Shown here: positions 10,636 through 23,779 of the stretch, piece after piece
How positions within the stretch are numbered: the first letter of the stretch is position 1
How the letters are laid out: each line of letters opens with the position of its first letter
Assembly (NCBI GenBank): GCA_002794785.1
Contig: NBBA01000014.1
Coordinates: forward strand, 1,054,001 to 1,118,000
Origin: Coniferiporia sulphurascens
Lineage: Eukaryota > Basidiomycota > Agaricomycetes > Hymenochaetales > Hymenochaetaceae
Reading direction: 5' to 3'
Length of the DNA: 64,000 nt
Notes under the pieces: model-generated
Seen by the model: the letters and a program-made list of their open reading frames with translations, nothing else
Databases searched by the model: none
Told to the model about the DNA's origin: nothing
Program-made: the position numbers and the translations under genes

Positions 10636-11854
10636 TCATATATACATGCTCCCCTCCATCTCCGCCGCCCTGCGTCTCCTCCCCTGTCCAGCTACATCCT
10701 TCCCCGCCTGCCCCTTCCCCACCCACTCGGTACCTTCCTTACAGCCCGCAGCTAACTGCAGGGCGCTATGCGCCGTTCGCACGACGGTGGGGTCCCAGCC
10801 CTCCGAGTCCTCCAGAGCGCTTAGCCCAGTCCCCTCCGCGAACGAGTTATTGTGGTCGCGGTCGAGTAGATGCGGTGCAGGTTTGGGTGCGCGCTGCGAC
10901 GGGACGAGGATGGCGAGCGCGTCAGCCTTGGTGGGGTTTGGCTGTGGAAGAGAGTGGGAGTGCAATGCGATGATGGTGAGGAAGGCTGCGGAGGTTGATT
11001 GGAGGAGGTTTGGCGGTGCGAAGGGCTCGAGGGATTTGAGATCCTGGGAGGAAAGGGAGAAGTGCATATAGTCTGGTGTGAGACAGGACTGTATGAGATT
11101 AAAGGACACTCACCGAACTGGTAGGATCCGTGCTTAGATACCGTAGCGGCGCTTCGTGGTGCGGGATGGGCGCTGGGGAGATGTACGTCGCTGTGCTGTA
11201 CGTGTCGAGGATGACCACTCTGTGTCGTATCCGTGTTGTGAGCAAAAGACTGGTGAGAACGGGATGTCCACGACTCACCTGGAGGGCTTCCACAGACTGA
11301 GCACGGCCTCGGCGTATGTATGCATCGCCCACACCGGCAGCCTCACCAGCGCCTCCGACACGATCACCGTCGCCACTCCTGCCGCCCACGACGGTAGGAA
11401 CACCAGTCCGATCTAGCGTACGCCAAAACAGAACGCACGCGCAACATAGAAAAGCGTATATCAGCAAACCATGCCTGACACCGAAACCGCTTTCGAGAAA
11501 GGGCACGCACTACGCGTCCGTCCACCGAGACCTGCCCAACCTGCTCCCCGAGCGCTGCGCCGCGCGCCCATACCGCGCCCGCCTCACCGCTCGCAACGAC
11601 CAGCGTCTCGCCCTCCGTTACTCCGCTATTAACACCCAAGGTGATCTTAACATCTACATCCGCACCCGACGCCGACCCAGATGTGGGTGCGGGGATGGGG
11701 AAGTCCGCGAGCTCGTCTTCCTCGTCGGATTCGTATGCGTAGCGCGGCGGAATGGTGTCCGCGAGCGGGTCGACCTCCTGCAGGGGCGCGTCAGCGTCAG
11801 TGAGCTAGTCATTTCATCGTGAGGTAAGCCGGGGAGAGAGACCTGGCGGAACAT
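10636..11854 (-). CDS. Possible proteasome assembly chaperone 1-like protein
   Basis: I join a tiny first exon (MFRQ, 11854-11843) across a 65-base GT..CTGCAG intron to an acidic exon (EVDPLADTIPPRYAYESDEE). Further exons carry a beta-rich core, the block SWAAGVATVIVSEALVRLPV near 11350, a segment with TYISPAPIPHHEAPLRYL, and a C-terminal exon with LEPFAPPNLLQ, a low-complexity linker and EGTGLSALEDSEGWDP, ending in a basic tail. The order resembles fungal PAC1/PSMG1 proteins, which help assemble the 20S proteasome alpha ring, but the match is from recall of the general pattern and is not secure. The last exon is long and its tail (GRRRRAAEMEG) may be partly intronic. Confidence 0.5.
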
Positions 11855-13286
11855 TAGATTGTCTGGCTTTGTGGTTTTTGACGAATGGTGTGTATATTGA
11901 AGTAGGAGGACGTATTCAACGGCAGACGCGCGTCCGATGGTTGACGCGGTCTGAACACGTGACCTGACTGGATTACACTTATTGAACACTGCCAGTTCAA
12001 CCACTGGCAGGCAATAAGGAACGAAAGATAGTACAACATTTATACGTCGCTTGCCACGTTGATAGACTGGAGGTCGCCCTTCTGGATAAATCCGTGTTGT
12101 TAGTTCTCAGCAATTTGCGGCGCTTGCAAATGCCTTCCGTGCGCCAACGTATTGGACGTGACGGCGCCGCGTTGCTAGCTAGAGTTCCTTGACTCTGACT
12201 TCCTGGCGCTCATCAAGAGTTGGCTGGCTGGCGATAACGTTCAAGGGCCACAGAAACTGGATTGCTCATCAAAGACTTGATCCATGTCACGATACACCTT
12301 TGCCGAATGCCATTCTGAAAAAAAAACTTGCGGGACTTGAAAACTAACCAATTCTGTAATTGGCTCATCATACGAGCAGCTCAAAATTACGGAGTCTGGT
12401 CTTGCCGGAGACTTTGCATACTCTGGTTTTATTTATTTACAAAGACGTGTCGCATTTGTCCAGCTTATATCTGCATTGATGCGCTCGAACAGACGGTATC
12501 AACTTCCACTATCATAGCACTGCTGTAGACATTTTATCTGGGGGGTAAGCCTTCGCCAAAATCTATCTCAGTGCTCCTGGGATTCCACTGGCAACTACCG
12601 AAGAGGATTAACCCGTAGCACAGTATGTATCATTCTTCCCCTATCTTGGCCCTTCATCACTATCTCGCGGTCTGACTAACCTACTAAAGCCATACTGTAT
12701 ACAATCAAAGCTTTTCGACCCTGCAGGCTCAGGCTAGTCCCCTAAGCCAGTCCCCGCTACTGCCAATGAGCTGAGCCTTCTCTCTCGTTGCTCACTGGCA
12801 CTTACAAGCCACGCAGCGGACGTATCTCGTGCAAAGACACACGTAGTCACCCATTAATTTCTTGCATTACCGTACTACTGGCATACCCCTCCCCCTCACT
12901 GGCACCCCTTTGAAAATTCCAATGACTGCGAAACCAGCTTGCGCTGCGCCTATCTTGCTTTAAGACCAATAGCCCGTGCCATTGACATTAATCGTATCCA
13001 ATCCAAATAGAATTGCTGAAAATATTCTTGTGACTCCGACAGACGCTATCGGGTCTCTTTTTGGTATATTTCTCATAGGGTCATGTTTGACATTTATACA
13101 ATTGCATCTAAACTAACTTCATTTCTTCCGAGTACAAAGTGGATTTTAAGCTGAGTCCGAATAATATACGTTCCGATCAGCCACGACGATCAATGTGACC
13201 GTAACAACTTGAGCAGACGGATCTAAATCTGGATTTCGCGTTTTCCAGATCACGTGGCAACCAGAAATCCCTTGCGATCGACCGCC
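11855..13286. other. Long divergent intergenic region
   Basis: About 1.4 kb separates the starts of two divergent genes. Only short ORFs without recognisable features are present, and no tRNA-like B box or repeat was noticed. It presumably contains the two promoters. Confidence 0.5.
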
Positions 13287-14110
13287 ATGAACCTCGACAG
13301 CTTCTTCACCTCCGCAACACCTCTCCCGACCGCGCTCGCCACCTCCAACACAGTCAACGACCGCGACAGCACCTTTGTCGGCGCGCTCTATCGCGCCGCC
13401 TCCCCCGCTGCGGCCCGCCGTGCACTCGTGCACCACACACACGTCGTGCACGGCGCGCGCCCCGCGTCGCACGAAATCGCCGCCTGGCGCTGCATGGCGC
13501 TGCGCGCGGGCCGCGACGGCCTGCGTGGCCCGAGGACTTCGAGCTTGCTGCGGGTGCGGAGGACGACGGCGAGCAGGGCGGCGCGCGCGCGGTGTTGCGC
13601 ACGATGGAGCGCGAAGGCGTGCTCGACGCGGTCGTCATCGTCAGCAGGTGGTACGCGTGTCTCCTTCGTTTTTCTTCTTTTCTCTTTTTCTTTTGCGCTA
13701 CCCGCCACGACCCTGCGTGAGAAGAGCTTCGAGCGCTACTTTTTTGCAGGTTTGGCGGCACGATGCTCGGCCCGGTGCGCTTCGCGCACATCGAGACGTG
13801 CGCGCGCGAGGTGTGCCGCGCGTTCAGGGCACTCGAGGACGTCGAAGGCGCTATCGAAGAATTAAAGGAACTTGATGCGCGTCTTGCAAAGCTACGCGTC
13901 GAGCTGGCCGCGCTGACTGACTCTCCACCGAGCGCTGGGCCTGAGGTCTTGAGCGCTGGTTTCCAGACGAGCGTCCGAGAGGTCGACTACGCCGCGATGC
14001 TCCTCAAGCCGACACCCGACCTTCCACGTGCGAAGCGGCTGGTCACTGCCCGTATGAACGCCATCCGTAGTGTTGGTGAACTCATCGCACGCGGCAAGGG
14101 CGGTACATAA
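13287..14110 (+). CDS. IMPACT/UPF0029 family protein, apparent frameshift
   Basis: There are two exons, 13287-13650 and 13750-14110, with a 99-base intron that splits the Trp codon of the conserved RWFGGTMLGPVRF motif. The N-terminal UPF0029 domain begins DRDSTFVGALYRA and includes the hallmark VVIVSRWFGG segment. The C-terminal half has a coiled coil (EELKELDARLAKLRVELAAL). The family includes Yih1/IMPACT, regulators of the Gcn2 kinase, but the RWD domain of those proteins is absent, so the role is unknown. The reading frame breaks at CCC 13529-13531: LRGP before it and EDFEL after it are contiguous in relatives but lie in different frames here, as if one base were missing. With that base restored the length would be about 241 residues. 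Confidence 0.8.
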
Positions 14111-14773
14111 TACAGTGCCATCGTCGCTAGGCACAGGGCAAATAGCGCTGGTACAAAGGGCAGAGTGATAAGCTGTAATATTAAAAGTACAGGTGACTCC
14201 TGCTTAGTATGCTGTACGATTTACTGTGTTAGTTTAGTCCGTTGTAAAGACTTATTATGTAGTTTCCTTTTCTGAAATTCCTTGTGCATCTATGACATAC
14301 GCTATTGTAGGTTAGTCTCGAGCTCGACGACTTGCACTTGAGAAGTACGCGGACACACTATACCACTAAGACCGCTCAATGCCCGCAAGATATCAACTGA
14401 ACGTTAAGCCCTCAAAGGCTCTTAAGGACGCAGCCATCCTTTTGCCTTGCTGCGTTGAATAAACTTTTACAGCTCGCCAATATATAGACCGATTTCTCCG
14501 CTGGCAATGCCAGCTTAAACCATCTTCGCTATGTCGCGTATGGGTGACGATACGACGACTCTATGAAGCCTGCAAAGCAACGGAGTTGTGCTGATAGCGA
14601 AGGTGTTTTGATAATCACTGCCTCGCTCGTACAACCGTGACAGCGCTATTATATTGTGGCCAGCGTTTAAGGGCATGCAGATCATCAGAGTATGAAGTGT
14701 TTCCATTAGATTAGCAGAAGGACTTCTATAAAACATGCAGCCCCCGCGACTTTTCCAGATACACTCACTCCGT
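14111..14773. other. Convergent intergenic region
   Basis: It lies between the 3' ends of the IMPACT-family and ATP3 genes. A minus-strand ORF at 14515-14892 overlaps the last ATP3 intron and has no recognisable features. Nothing else is seen. Confidence 0.5.
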
Positions 14774-15963
14774 CTACAACGCACTCGCACCTGTTCAAGC
14801 ACAAATTTAGTTAAGATGTTAGCAAAAGGGGTTGAATAACGCACCAGTGATAATGTCGACAAGCTCGTTCGTGATGGCAGCCTGGCGACCACGGTTGTAC
14901 TGCAACGTCAAGCTGTCGATCATACCACCGGCGTTCTTCGACGCATTGTCCATGGCATTACGACTGTAAGTGACAAGTGTAAGTAAACGGAGAACATGGT
15001 TTACAGGAAGGGTGCATACCGAGAGCTGATCTCGCACGCGTGACTTTCGACGAGAGCGGAGTAAATAGCGTTAGCAAGCGCGAATTCGGCGAGGTCCTTG
15101 GTTACGTCGTCCTCCATCTCGTACGCCTTAAATCCGGCTATAACACCCCGTGAGCATGTATTACGCGAAGAAGCAACGACATGAGACTGACGCGCTTCCT
15201 TGAGACCCTCTTCGTTGAGCACCTGGGTTATCGCCGACTCGTACGAGATCGCAGACATGAACTTGTTGTATACGATGTTCACGACGTCGTACTTAACACC
15301 GGATTTGGTAATGAGGTCCGCGACGCCAGCCGCGTCCGAGAAGGTAGGGACGTCACGCCCGATTTGGTTGAACGTGAGGACGAGGTTGTCGCCGAGCGCA
15401 CGCGAGACCTGGGCCTTGGACTTGTCGCCAATGACCATGATGGGGGTGTCAGGCTCGGCAGAACCGTCCGCGAACGCGCGGCGCGTCGCCTTCGTCACGG
15501 AGGAGTGGATACCGCCGCACAGGCCCTTGTCAGACGAAATGAGGAGGAAAAGCTTGCGCTTCGGGACCTCCTCGGACGCAGAGTTCGTGAAGACCTCTGC
15601 GTGCAAAGCGACAGCCATGAGCCAAATGTTCCCACTAGCAATACAACGGACCTACCGGCGTTAGCACTCCCGTACTGCTTGCCAGCCTGCATCGCGCGCT
15701 GCGCTTTGGCAAGCTTTGTCGAAGCAATCATTTTCATCGACTGCAAAATACGTTAAAAACAGCTCGTTCATTCACCTCACTGCTAGACATGGGCCCATGA
15801 CAAAATCCCAACGCACCTTGGTGATTTTCTCGATGTTACGGACGGACTTGAGGCGGAGTTCGAGCTCGCGGAGCGTAGCCATGTTACGCGCGCCAGCCGG
15901 GGCAGCGAGCGGGGACTGCTGGGCGGCAGCGCGGCCGAGGGTGAGCGTACTCCGGGCCAACAT
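14774..15963 (-). CDS. ATP3: Mitochondrial ATP synthase subunit gamma
   Basis: This is the central rotor shaft of F1-ATPase in the mitochondrial matrix. The start at 15963 gives an Arg/Ala-rich targeting presequence ([16 protein letters not shown]). The conserved N-terminal helix follows ([22 protein letters not shown]), with [17 protein letters not shown] after an intron. The middle domain contains [20 protein letters not shown] and [12 protein letters not shown]. The C-terminal helix reads [18 protein letters not shown] and ends [15 protein letters not shown]; that last motif is rebuilt exactly by a final 17-base exon ending at 14774. All hallmark segments are in frame across short introns. 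It is divergent from SUI3, with 267 bases between the two start codons. Confidence 0.95.
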
Positions 15964-16230
15964 CGTGGATGGATGGTCGTCGGGGGATGGGTGGACTAAG
16001 AGGAGGAGGACGGGGTCGTCGACACTGGACAGCGCTGCAGCCTCGGAGCTAGCCGGGATTTTTTATTTCGGAGTTTGACGGGTAATATCCCATTTTGGGG
16101 TGCAGGGTGGGTTACATAATGCACAAGCCTCTATGGGACGTGCGCATGCAGCTTGAGTCAGGTCTCTGCCTGCAACAACGATCTCGCTTGATTCACCGTC
16201 CACTACATAGATTAGAAACAAGGACACATC
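15964..16230. promoter_or_regulatory. Bidirectional promoter region ATP3/SUI3
   Basis: The 267 bases between the divergent ATP3 and SUI3 start codons must contain both core promoters and 5' leaders. No clear TATA box was identified. The inference is from gene arrangement only. Confidence 0.5.
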
Positions 16231-17759
16231 ATGGCATCTGAAGAGCCTCTGTTCGACCCCTCGCTGAAGAAAAAGAAGAAGAAGAAGACGGTTGCGTTCT
16301 CAGAGGACCCGCTCGGCGCAGATGCCGACCCTACGACGCCCGCGCCACCCCTCGAGGACGAGAGCGCACCGGCGACTGTGCACGAGCAGATGAAGCAGAG
16401 TGCGCTTGAGAACGGCGACGACGCGGAGAAGAAGGAGGATGACTTCAAAGCGATGTTCGGCGATGTCAAGAAGAAAAAGAAAAAGATCCCCATGGATTTC
16501 GTGAGTCTCCCTGTGTATGCGGCTCCGGGAGCGGCGCTGACGCTATGCATAGGGTGATGAGGGGTCAGGCGTCTCCACCCCGGCTGAGGCTACCGAGGAA
16601 CTCGACTTCTCGGACATGAAAAAGAAAAAGAAGAAGAAAGAGCTTCCGCTCGACCTCGTATGTTTACACCTATCATTAAAAAATCGCACACTCTGAGAAA
16701 TGCTGAGCAGGGCGAGGACTCGGGCACGTCGACGCCTGTAGTAAAGGGTGGAGAGGATGGCGCGGCACCCGCAGATGACCTTGATTTCAGCGATCTGAAG
16801 AAAAAGAAGAAATCGGCGAAGAAGAAAGCCGCCTTCGACCTCGAAGCGTTCGAACGTGAACTTGGGGACGCGCAAGGAGCCGAAGAGACTGACGGCGCAC
16901 ATCTTGAACAACTTGATGAGGGCGAGCTCGGTGACGATGTGTTCGAACGTGGCGGGGGTGAGACCAACGGCGGTGTCGACAGCGAACCTTGGCTTGGGAG
17001 CGATAGGGACTACGTTTATCCTGAGGTATGTTACAAAACCTGGGCTGGCTGCAGGCGCGTATTTTTTACGTGGTGGAACCTCGAAGACGTGAGACTTGTG
17101 GGGACGCCCGAGGGCTCTTTTTCGCATTTTAGCCTCAGGGTTTCCTGGGGGTAAAGGTCGCGAGTGTTTTGCCACGTGAATGTACATGTCTGCGGCCCTT
17201 CCCCTATTCCATGGGATTCCCGCGGGCTTATTTTCGGTTTGCTCCAGCTCTTGCACAGGTTCTATAGCCTTTTACACGCTCAAAACCCGTCATTACTTTC
17301 GTCGACGGGCAAGCGGTATACGATTGCTCCGCCGTCGATCCATCGTGAAGGCAACAAAAAGTCGATCTTTGCAAATGTGACCGATATCTGCAAGCGAATG
17401 CACCGCCCACCTGAGCACGTCATCCAGTTCATGTTTGCGGAAATGGGAACGACTGGTTCCGTTGACGGTGCAGGCCGATTGGTGATCAGGGGCCGGTTCC
17501 AGCAGAAGCAGATTGAGAATGTCTTACGGCGATACATCGGTCGGTGCCAACTTCCCCCCTCGCTTGCCCACGCTGATGGTATCTTTTAGTGGAGTATGTG
17601 ACTTGCAAGACGTGCAAGTCGCCTGACACTGTGCTAACGAAGGAGAATCGTATATTCTTTGTGTCGTGTGAATCGTGTGGATCGCGGCGGTCCGTGAACA
17701 CGATCAAGAGCGGATTCCAAGCGCAGGTGGGACGTCGTAGCAAAAACAAAACAGGATGA
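16231..17759 (+). CDS. SUI3: Translation initiation factor eIF2 beta subunit
   Basis: eIF2-beta is part of the heterotrimer that brings initiator Met-tRNA to the 40S ribosome. The N-terminal half has three lysine blocks (KKKKKKK near residue 13, KKKKKK near 80, and KKKKK further on), each near a DFxxM/DFSDMK/DFSDLK motif; such K-boxes bind eIF5 and eIF2B-epsilon. After YVYPE the folded core reads [14 protein letters not shown] and [15 protein letters not shown]. The C-terminal zinc finger is CKTCKS and CESCGS, followed by [12 protein letters not shown]. All four zinc cysteines are present. The five or six exons have standard short introns, and the stop is TGA at 17757-17759. It appears intact. 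Confidence 0.95.
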
Positions 17760-17998
17760 GTTACTGGGCCCTGTCTTCGTTACTGTCTTATATTGTTGTA
17801 TTTCCACTGCGGTGTCTGCTGCGACCTGTTGTCTACGACGGTTTTGTGTATCGGATTGAGTCTGTACGTAAAGTGTACATTACCGGTTTAGTAGCGCGTC
17901 GTCTCAATTAGACAAAGACATGGCGAGCCGTGGCTGAGCGACCGTTCGTTTCTTTCATTCAAACCACTGCCTCCCCCCGTCCCTCCGCTCGCCGCAGA

Positions 17999-20628
17999 AT
18001 GCGCGTTCGGACGCTCGAAATTCGCTGGCACGATAGCAAGCCCATCAACTCGTGCGATTTCCAGCCTGTGCCTCCAAAGAGGGCGCGGCCCGCGAATGAG
18101 AGAGACTTTACGACGCAGACCTATCGTCTAGCAACTGCTGGGGAAGACAATAATGTTCGAGTGCGTGCTTTCATCTCAGTTGCTGAGGGCACCCAGACTG
18201 AGTGTGGGCGAACAGGTGTGGATGGTGTATCCGAACATCCTGCCCCCTAGCGTGGCGGGAGGCGCGTCGGGTTCAACCACACAGCCTGCACCGCATCCCC
18301 CGCGCGTCGAATACCTCTCGACGCTCTCAAAGCACCAGGCGCCGGTGAACGTAGTCAGGTTCAGCCCCAATGGTGTGTTCATCTCGGCACGTTCTTATTT
18401 CCTTTAGGATACGAACCTGACCGTCTTTGGCGCCTCTTAGGTGAGTTGATCGCCTCCGCCGGTGATGGTGAGTTCGCCTAGTGTTAATATCTACGCGTCT
18501 ACTGACGCACGCGCGCTTAAGACGGCATGGTAATCGTGTGGTCGCCCTCGAGTACGCCACCGACAGCCGTGTACGGCGCCGAAGCCGAGGAACACCAGTA
18601 CGAGAAGGAGTTCTGGAAGGCCCGCACGCCCTTCCGCTGCACGACAATGCAGGTGTACGACCTTGCGTGGAGCCCCACGGGCGAGTACCTCATTGCGGGC
18701 AGTACGGACAACACTGCACGGATCTTCAGCACCACTGATGGCAAGTGCGTGCGCGAGATTGCAGAGCACAGTCATTTCGTCCAGGGCGTCGCGTGGGACC
18801 CGCTGAACGAGTTCATCGCGACGCAGAGCAGCGACCGCGCCGTGCATGTTTACAGTATTAATGCGAAGCAGGGGCCGGGAGCGTTTGACGCCCATGCAGT
18901 CGGCCGCAACACGAAGATCAACGTTCGACACAGCCGTACTCCTAGCGTCGGCATGGGGAGGAAGCGCTCTCGCGTGGTGCGCACGGAGTCTGCAGCCAGT
19001 GACGCCGAGTCTGCAGTCGCGTCGGATAGGGATGAAGTGTACCCGCTCCCACTACCTGCAGCGCTTCCGCTGACGCCTGCGCCGTCCATTGCGAGCACGC
19101 CGTCTGCGTCAGGCCCGGTGTTTCTCCCACCGCCCGCGGATCGTACGCTCTCGCGGCGCTCTTCGTTTAGTTCCGCTGCACCCGGGTCTCCTGCACCGTC
19201 ACATTACAGCAACAGTCATTTCGGACGTTCGCCATCGCCGATGCCACCGCTCCCTGCAATCCGTGCGCCGCCCAGCCCACAGTTGCTTGCGCAGACACGC
19301 CTGTACGGTGACGAGAGCTTCACGAATTTCTTCCGCCGGCTCACGTTCAGCCCGGACGGCGGGCTCCTGCTCACGCCCTCGGGCCACTTCGAGGACCCGT
19401 CGAATATCGGTTCCGTGTCGAACGAGGCGCCACGTGGGCGCCGCGGGAACCCCGCAGAGTCTCCCGCGTCCGCGTCGTCAGTATACATCTACTCGCGCGC
19501 GAACTTCTCGCGTCCGCCCATCGCGCAGCTTCCCGGTCATAAGAAAGCGAGCATAGCAGTCAAGTTCTCGCCTGTACTGTACGAGCTCCGTCCAACGTTG
19601 TCGGCGCGCCTGTGCCAGAGCAGAAGACGGTGAACTTTGCGCTCGAGCGTGGAGGTACGGAGCAGATTGATGTGGATATGGTCGGTCCTGTGCCCGCTAG
19701 CGGGTCCCCGGTGAAGCGTGGCGAATCGCATTCACACTCGCGCTCGAACTCGCGCATCGCTGCGCCGTCGCCGTCGCCGCAGACGCCGCATCCGGCTCAG
19801 ACGCTCCCGTCGCCCGCGCTATCTGCTATCGATATGACGCCGCAGACGCCGGTGCATCGCTCGTCGACGCCTTCGACAAGCTCTGCGGCTCAGACGCAGA
19901 CGCAGGCGGGCTCGGTGTTCGCGCTGCCGTACCGCATGCTATTCGCGGTTGCAACGATGGACACGATCACGATTCACGACACGCAGCAGGCGGGTCCGAT
20001 CGCGTTGCTCACGAAGTTACATTACGACGAGTTCACGGATATGGCTTGGTACGTCATGACCTGCGTCTTCCCTTTTTTTTAAAAAAGCAGAATGAAGTAT
20101 GTGAGGGATTAACGTTGCGAATGAATTTGCTTTTCTTTTCTTAGGTCTCCCGACGGCCAGTGTCTGATGATGTCGTCGAGAGATGGGTACTGCACGATCG
20201 TGATCTTCGACCAGCCGCTGCCTGCGCACCATACGCAGCAGCACTCGCTACAGCTTCAGTCCATTGCGTTTGCGCACCAGCACCAGCACCAGCATCAGCA
20301 CCAGCATCAGCACCAGCATCACCATCATCACGCGCACACGTCCAGCCAGGGCGGGCTCTCGACGCACGTGACCCCGACTCCGACGCCGGCAAAGCGCCCC
20401 GCGCCGCTGCCCAGTCCGAGTACTAGTGCTCCTGCGTCCACACCTGCGCACGGGCAGGCTGTGTCGGGCGAAAGTCCGGTGACGACTGCCGATCCGTCGG
20501 GTGCGAGTTCGAGTTCGGGTGCCGGCGTTGATGCCGACGTTGCGGCGCCCGCTGTGCCGGATGTGCAGGAGCCGCCGAAAAAGAAGCGTCGGGTTGCGCT
20601 GACGCGCGTAGGTGGGTCCGAGTCGTGA
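17999..20628 (+). CDS. CAC2: CAF-1 subunit B (Cac2), apparent frameshift
   Basis: This WD40 protein is the p60 subunit of chromatin assembly factor 1, which deposits histones H3-H4 behind replication forks. The start MRVRTLEIRWHDSKPINSCDF is characteristic. Short 5' exons rebuild repeats 1-2 (TAGEDNNVRVW, HQAPVNVVRFSPNG). A long exon holds DLAWSPTGEYLIAGSTDNT and VAWDPLNEFIATQSSDR, an acidic/Ser-Pro insert, and the block TRLYGDESFTNFFRRLTFSPDGGLL. The late repeats include LPYRMLFAVATMDT and SPDGQCLMMSSRDGYC. The tail has a His-Gln tract and a basic nuclear signal, PKKKRRV. The frame breaks near CC 19592-19593: LYELRP and VPEQKTVNF are adjacent but one base out of register, as if one C were missing. 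Confidence 0.88.
20274..20335 (+). repeat. His-Gln codon repeat in CAC2
   Basis: CACCAG/CATCAG codons alternate, giving about seven His-Gln pairs followed by a His run. It is a hexamer-based coding microsatellite in the C-terminal tail of Cac2, outside the WD repeats, so length changes are probably tolerated. Confidence 0.9.
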
Positions 20629-21272
20629 GTGCTTAGGTGCCTGCCGATGTTCCGCCTTGTCTCTCCTCGAGCTACTTTATATTTGCATGATTTTTGTTTT
20701 GTCTCACGTTCACTGTTCACGCCCTCGATGCGATACGAGGTTATTTTATTTCTCGAATGTTAGTGCTCCGTCCTTAGTCCTTAGTTCTAGTTCTCGCCTC
20801 GCTCCGTCCCGTGTCCTCGATTTGTCGTGTTTGATTTTCTCACTTTTGTTACTCGGTTCCCTGTTCGTGCTAGTACTATTAATTGTCGCGCTTCGCACGG
20901 CATTCATGGTTATATGGTCCGACTTGTATCTCCTAGGCGTGTGCGTTGCCTGCGGGTTTTGGGCAGGTGGGGGTTGTACAGTATGACAGTATGAAATTAA
21001 TTGTTCATGATCAGTCGGTGGTGTTATTACGCTTAAGGGTGGTACTAGTCTGGGTTGAGAGCGGTGCCCTACTACTGTACCTACGCAGCCCCGGTCGGTG
21101 CCTTGGGGGTGCTAAGCGAGGTGACGAGTTTGACGCCGGGCAGGCTGCGCGCGGGGAAGACGAAGGGCGTTCAAGGCCCGAGGCGATGCGCGCGGGTCGT
21201 GCACAGCTCCGGCGTATATCAGGCGAGGCCTCTCGACTTTGCTTCCCCCGAACAACTCGTATCAACCCTCCC
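20629..21272. other. Intergenic region CAC2-CMK1
   Basis: It holds the CAC2 3' flank (T-rich) and the kinase promoter. No gene is seen. The ORFs reading through 20946-21272 continue into the kinase first exon but start upstream of its ATG. Confidence 0.5.

Positions 21273-23779
<2,507 letters not shown>

Noticed and set aside
15181..15756. Long plus-strand ORF of 191 codons
   Set aside because: It is antisense to exons of ATP3, whose conserved protein reads on the other strand, so it is a shadow.
16231..16960. Polylysine codon tracts in SUI3 as slippage artefacts
   Set aside because: Three lysine blocks are a normal conserved feature of eIF2-beta, and the frame stays open through them.
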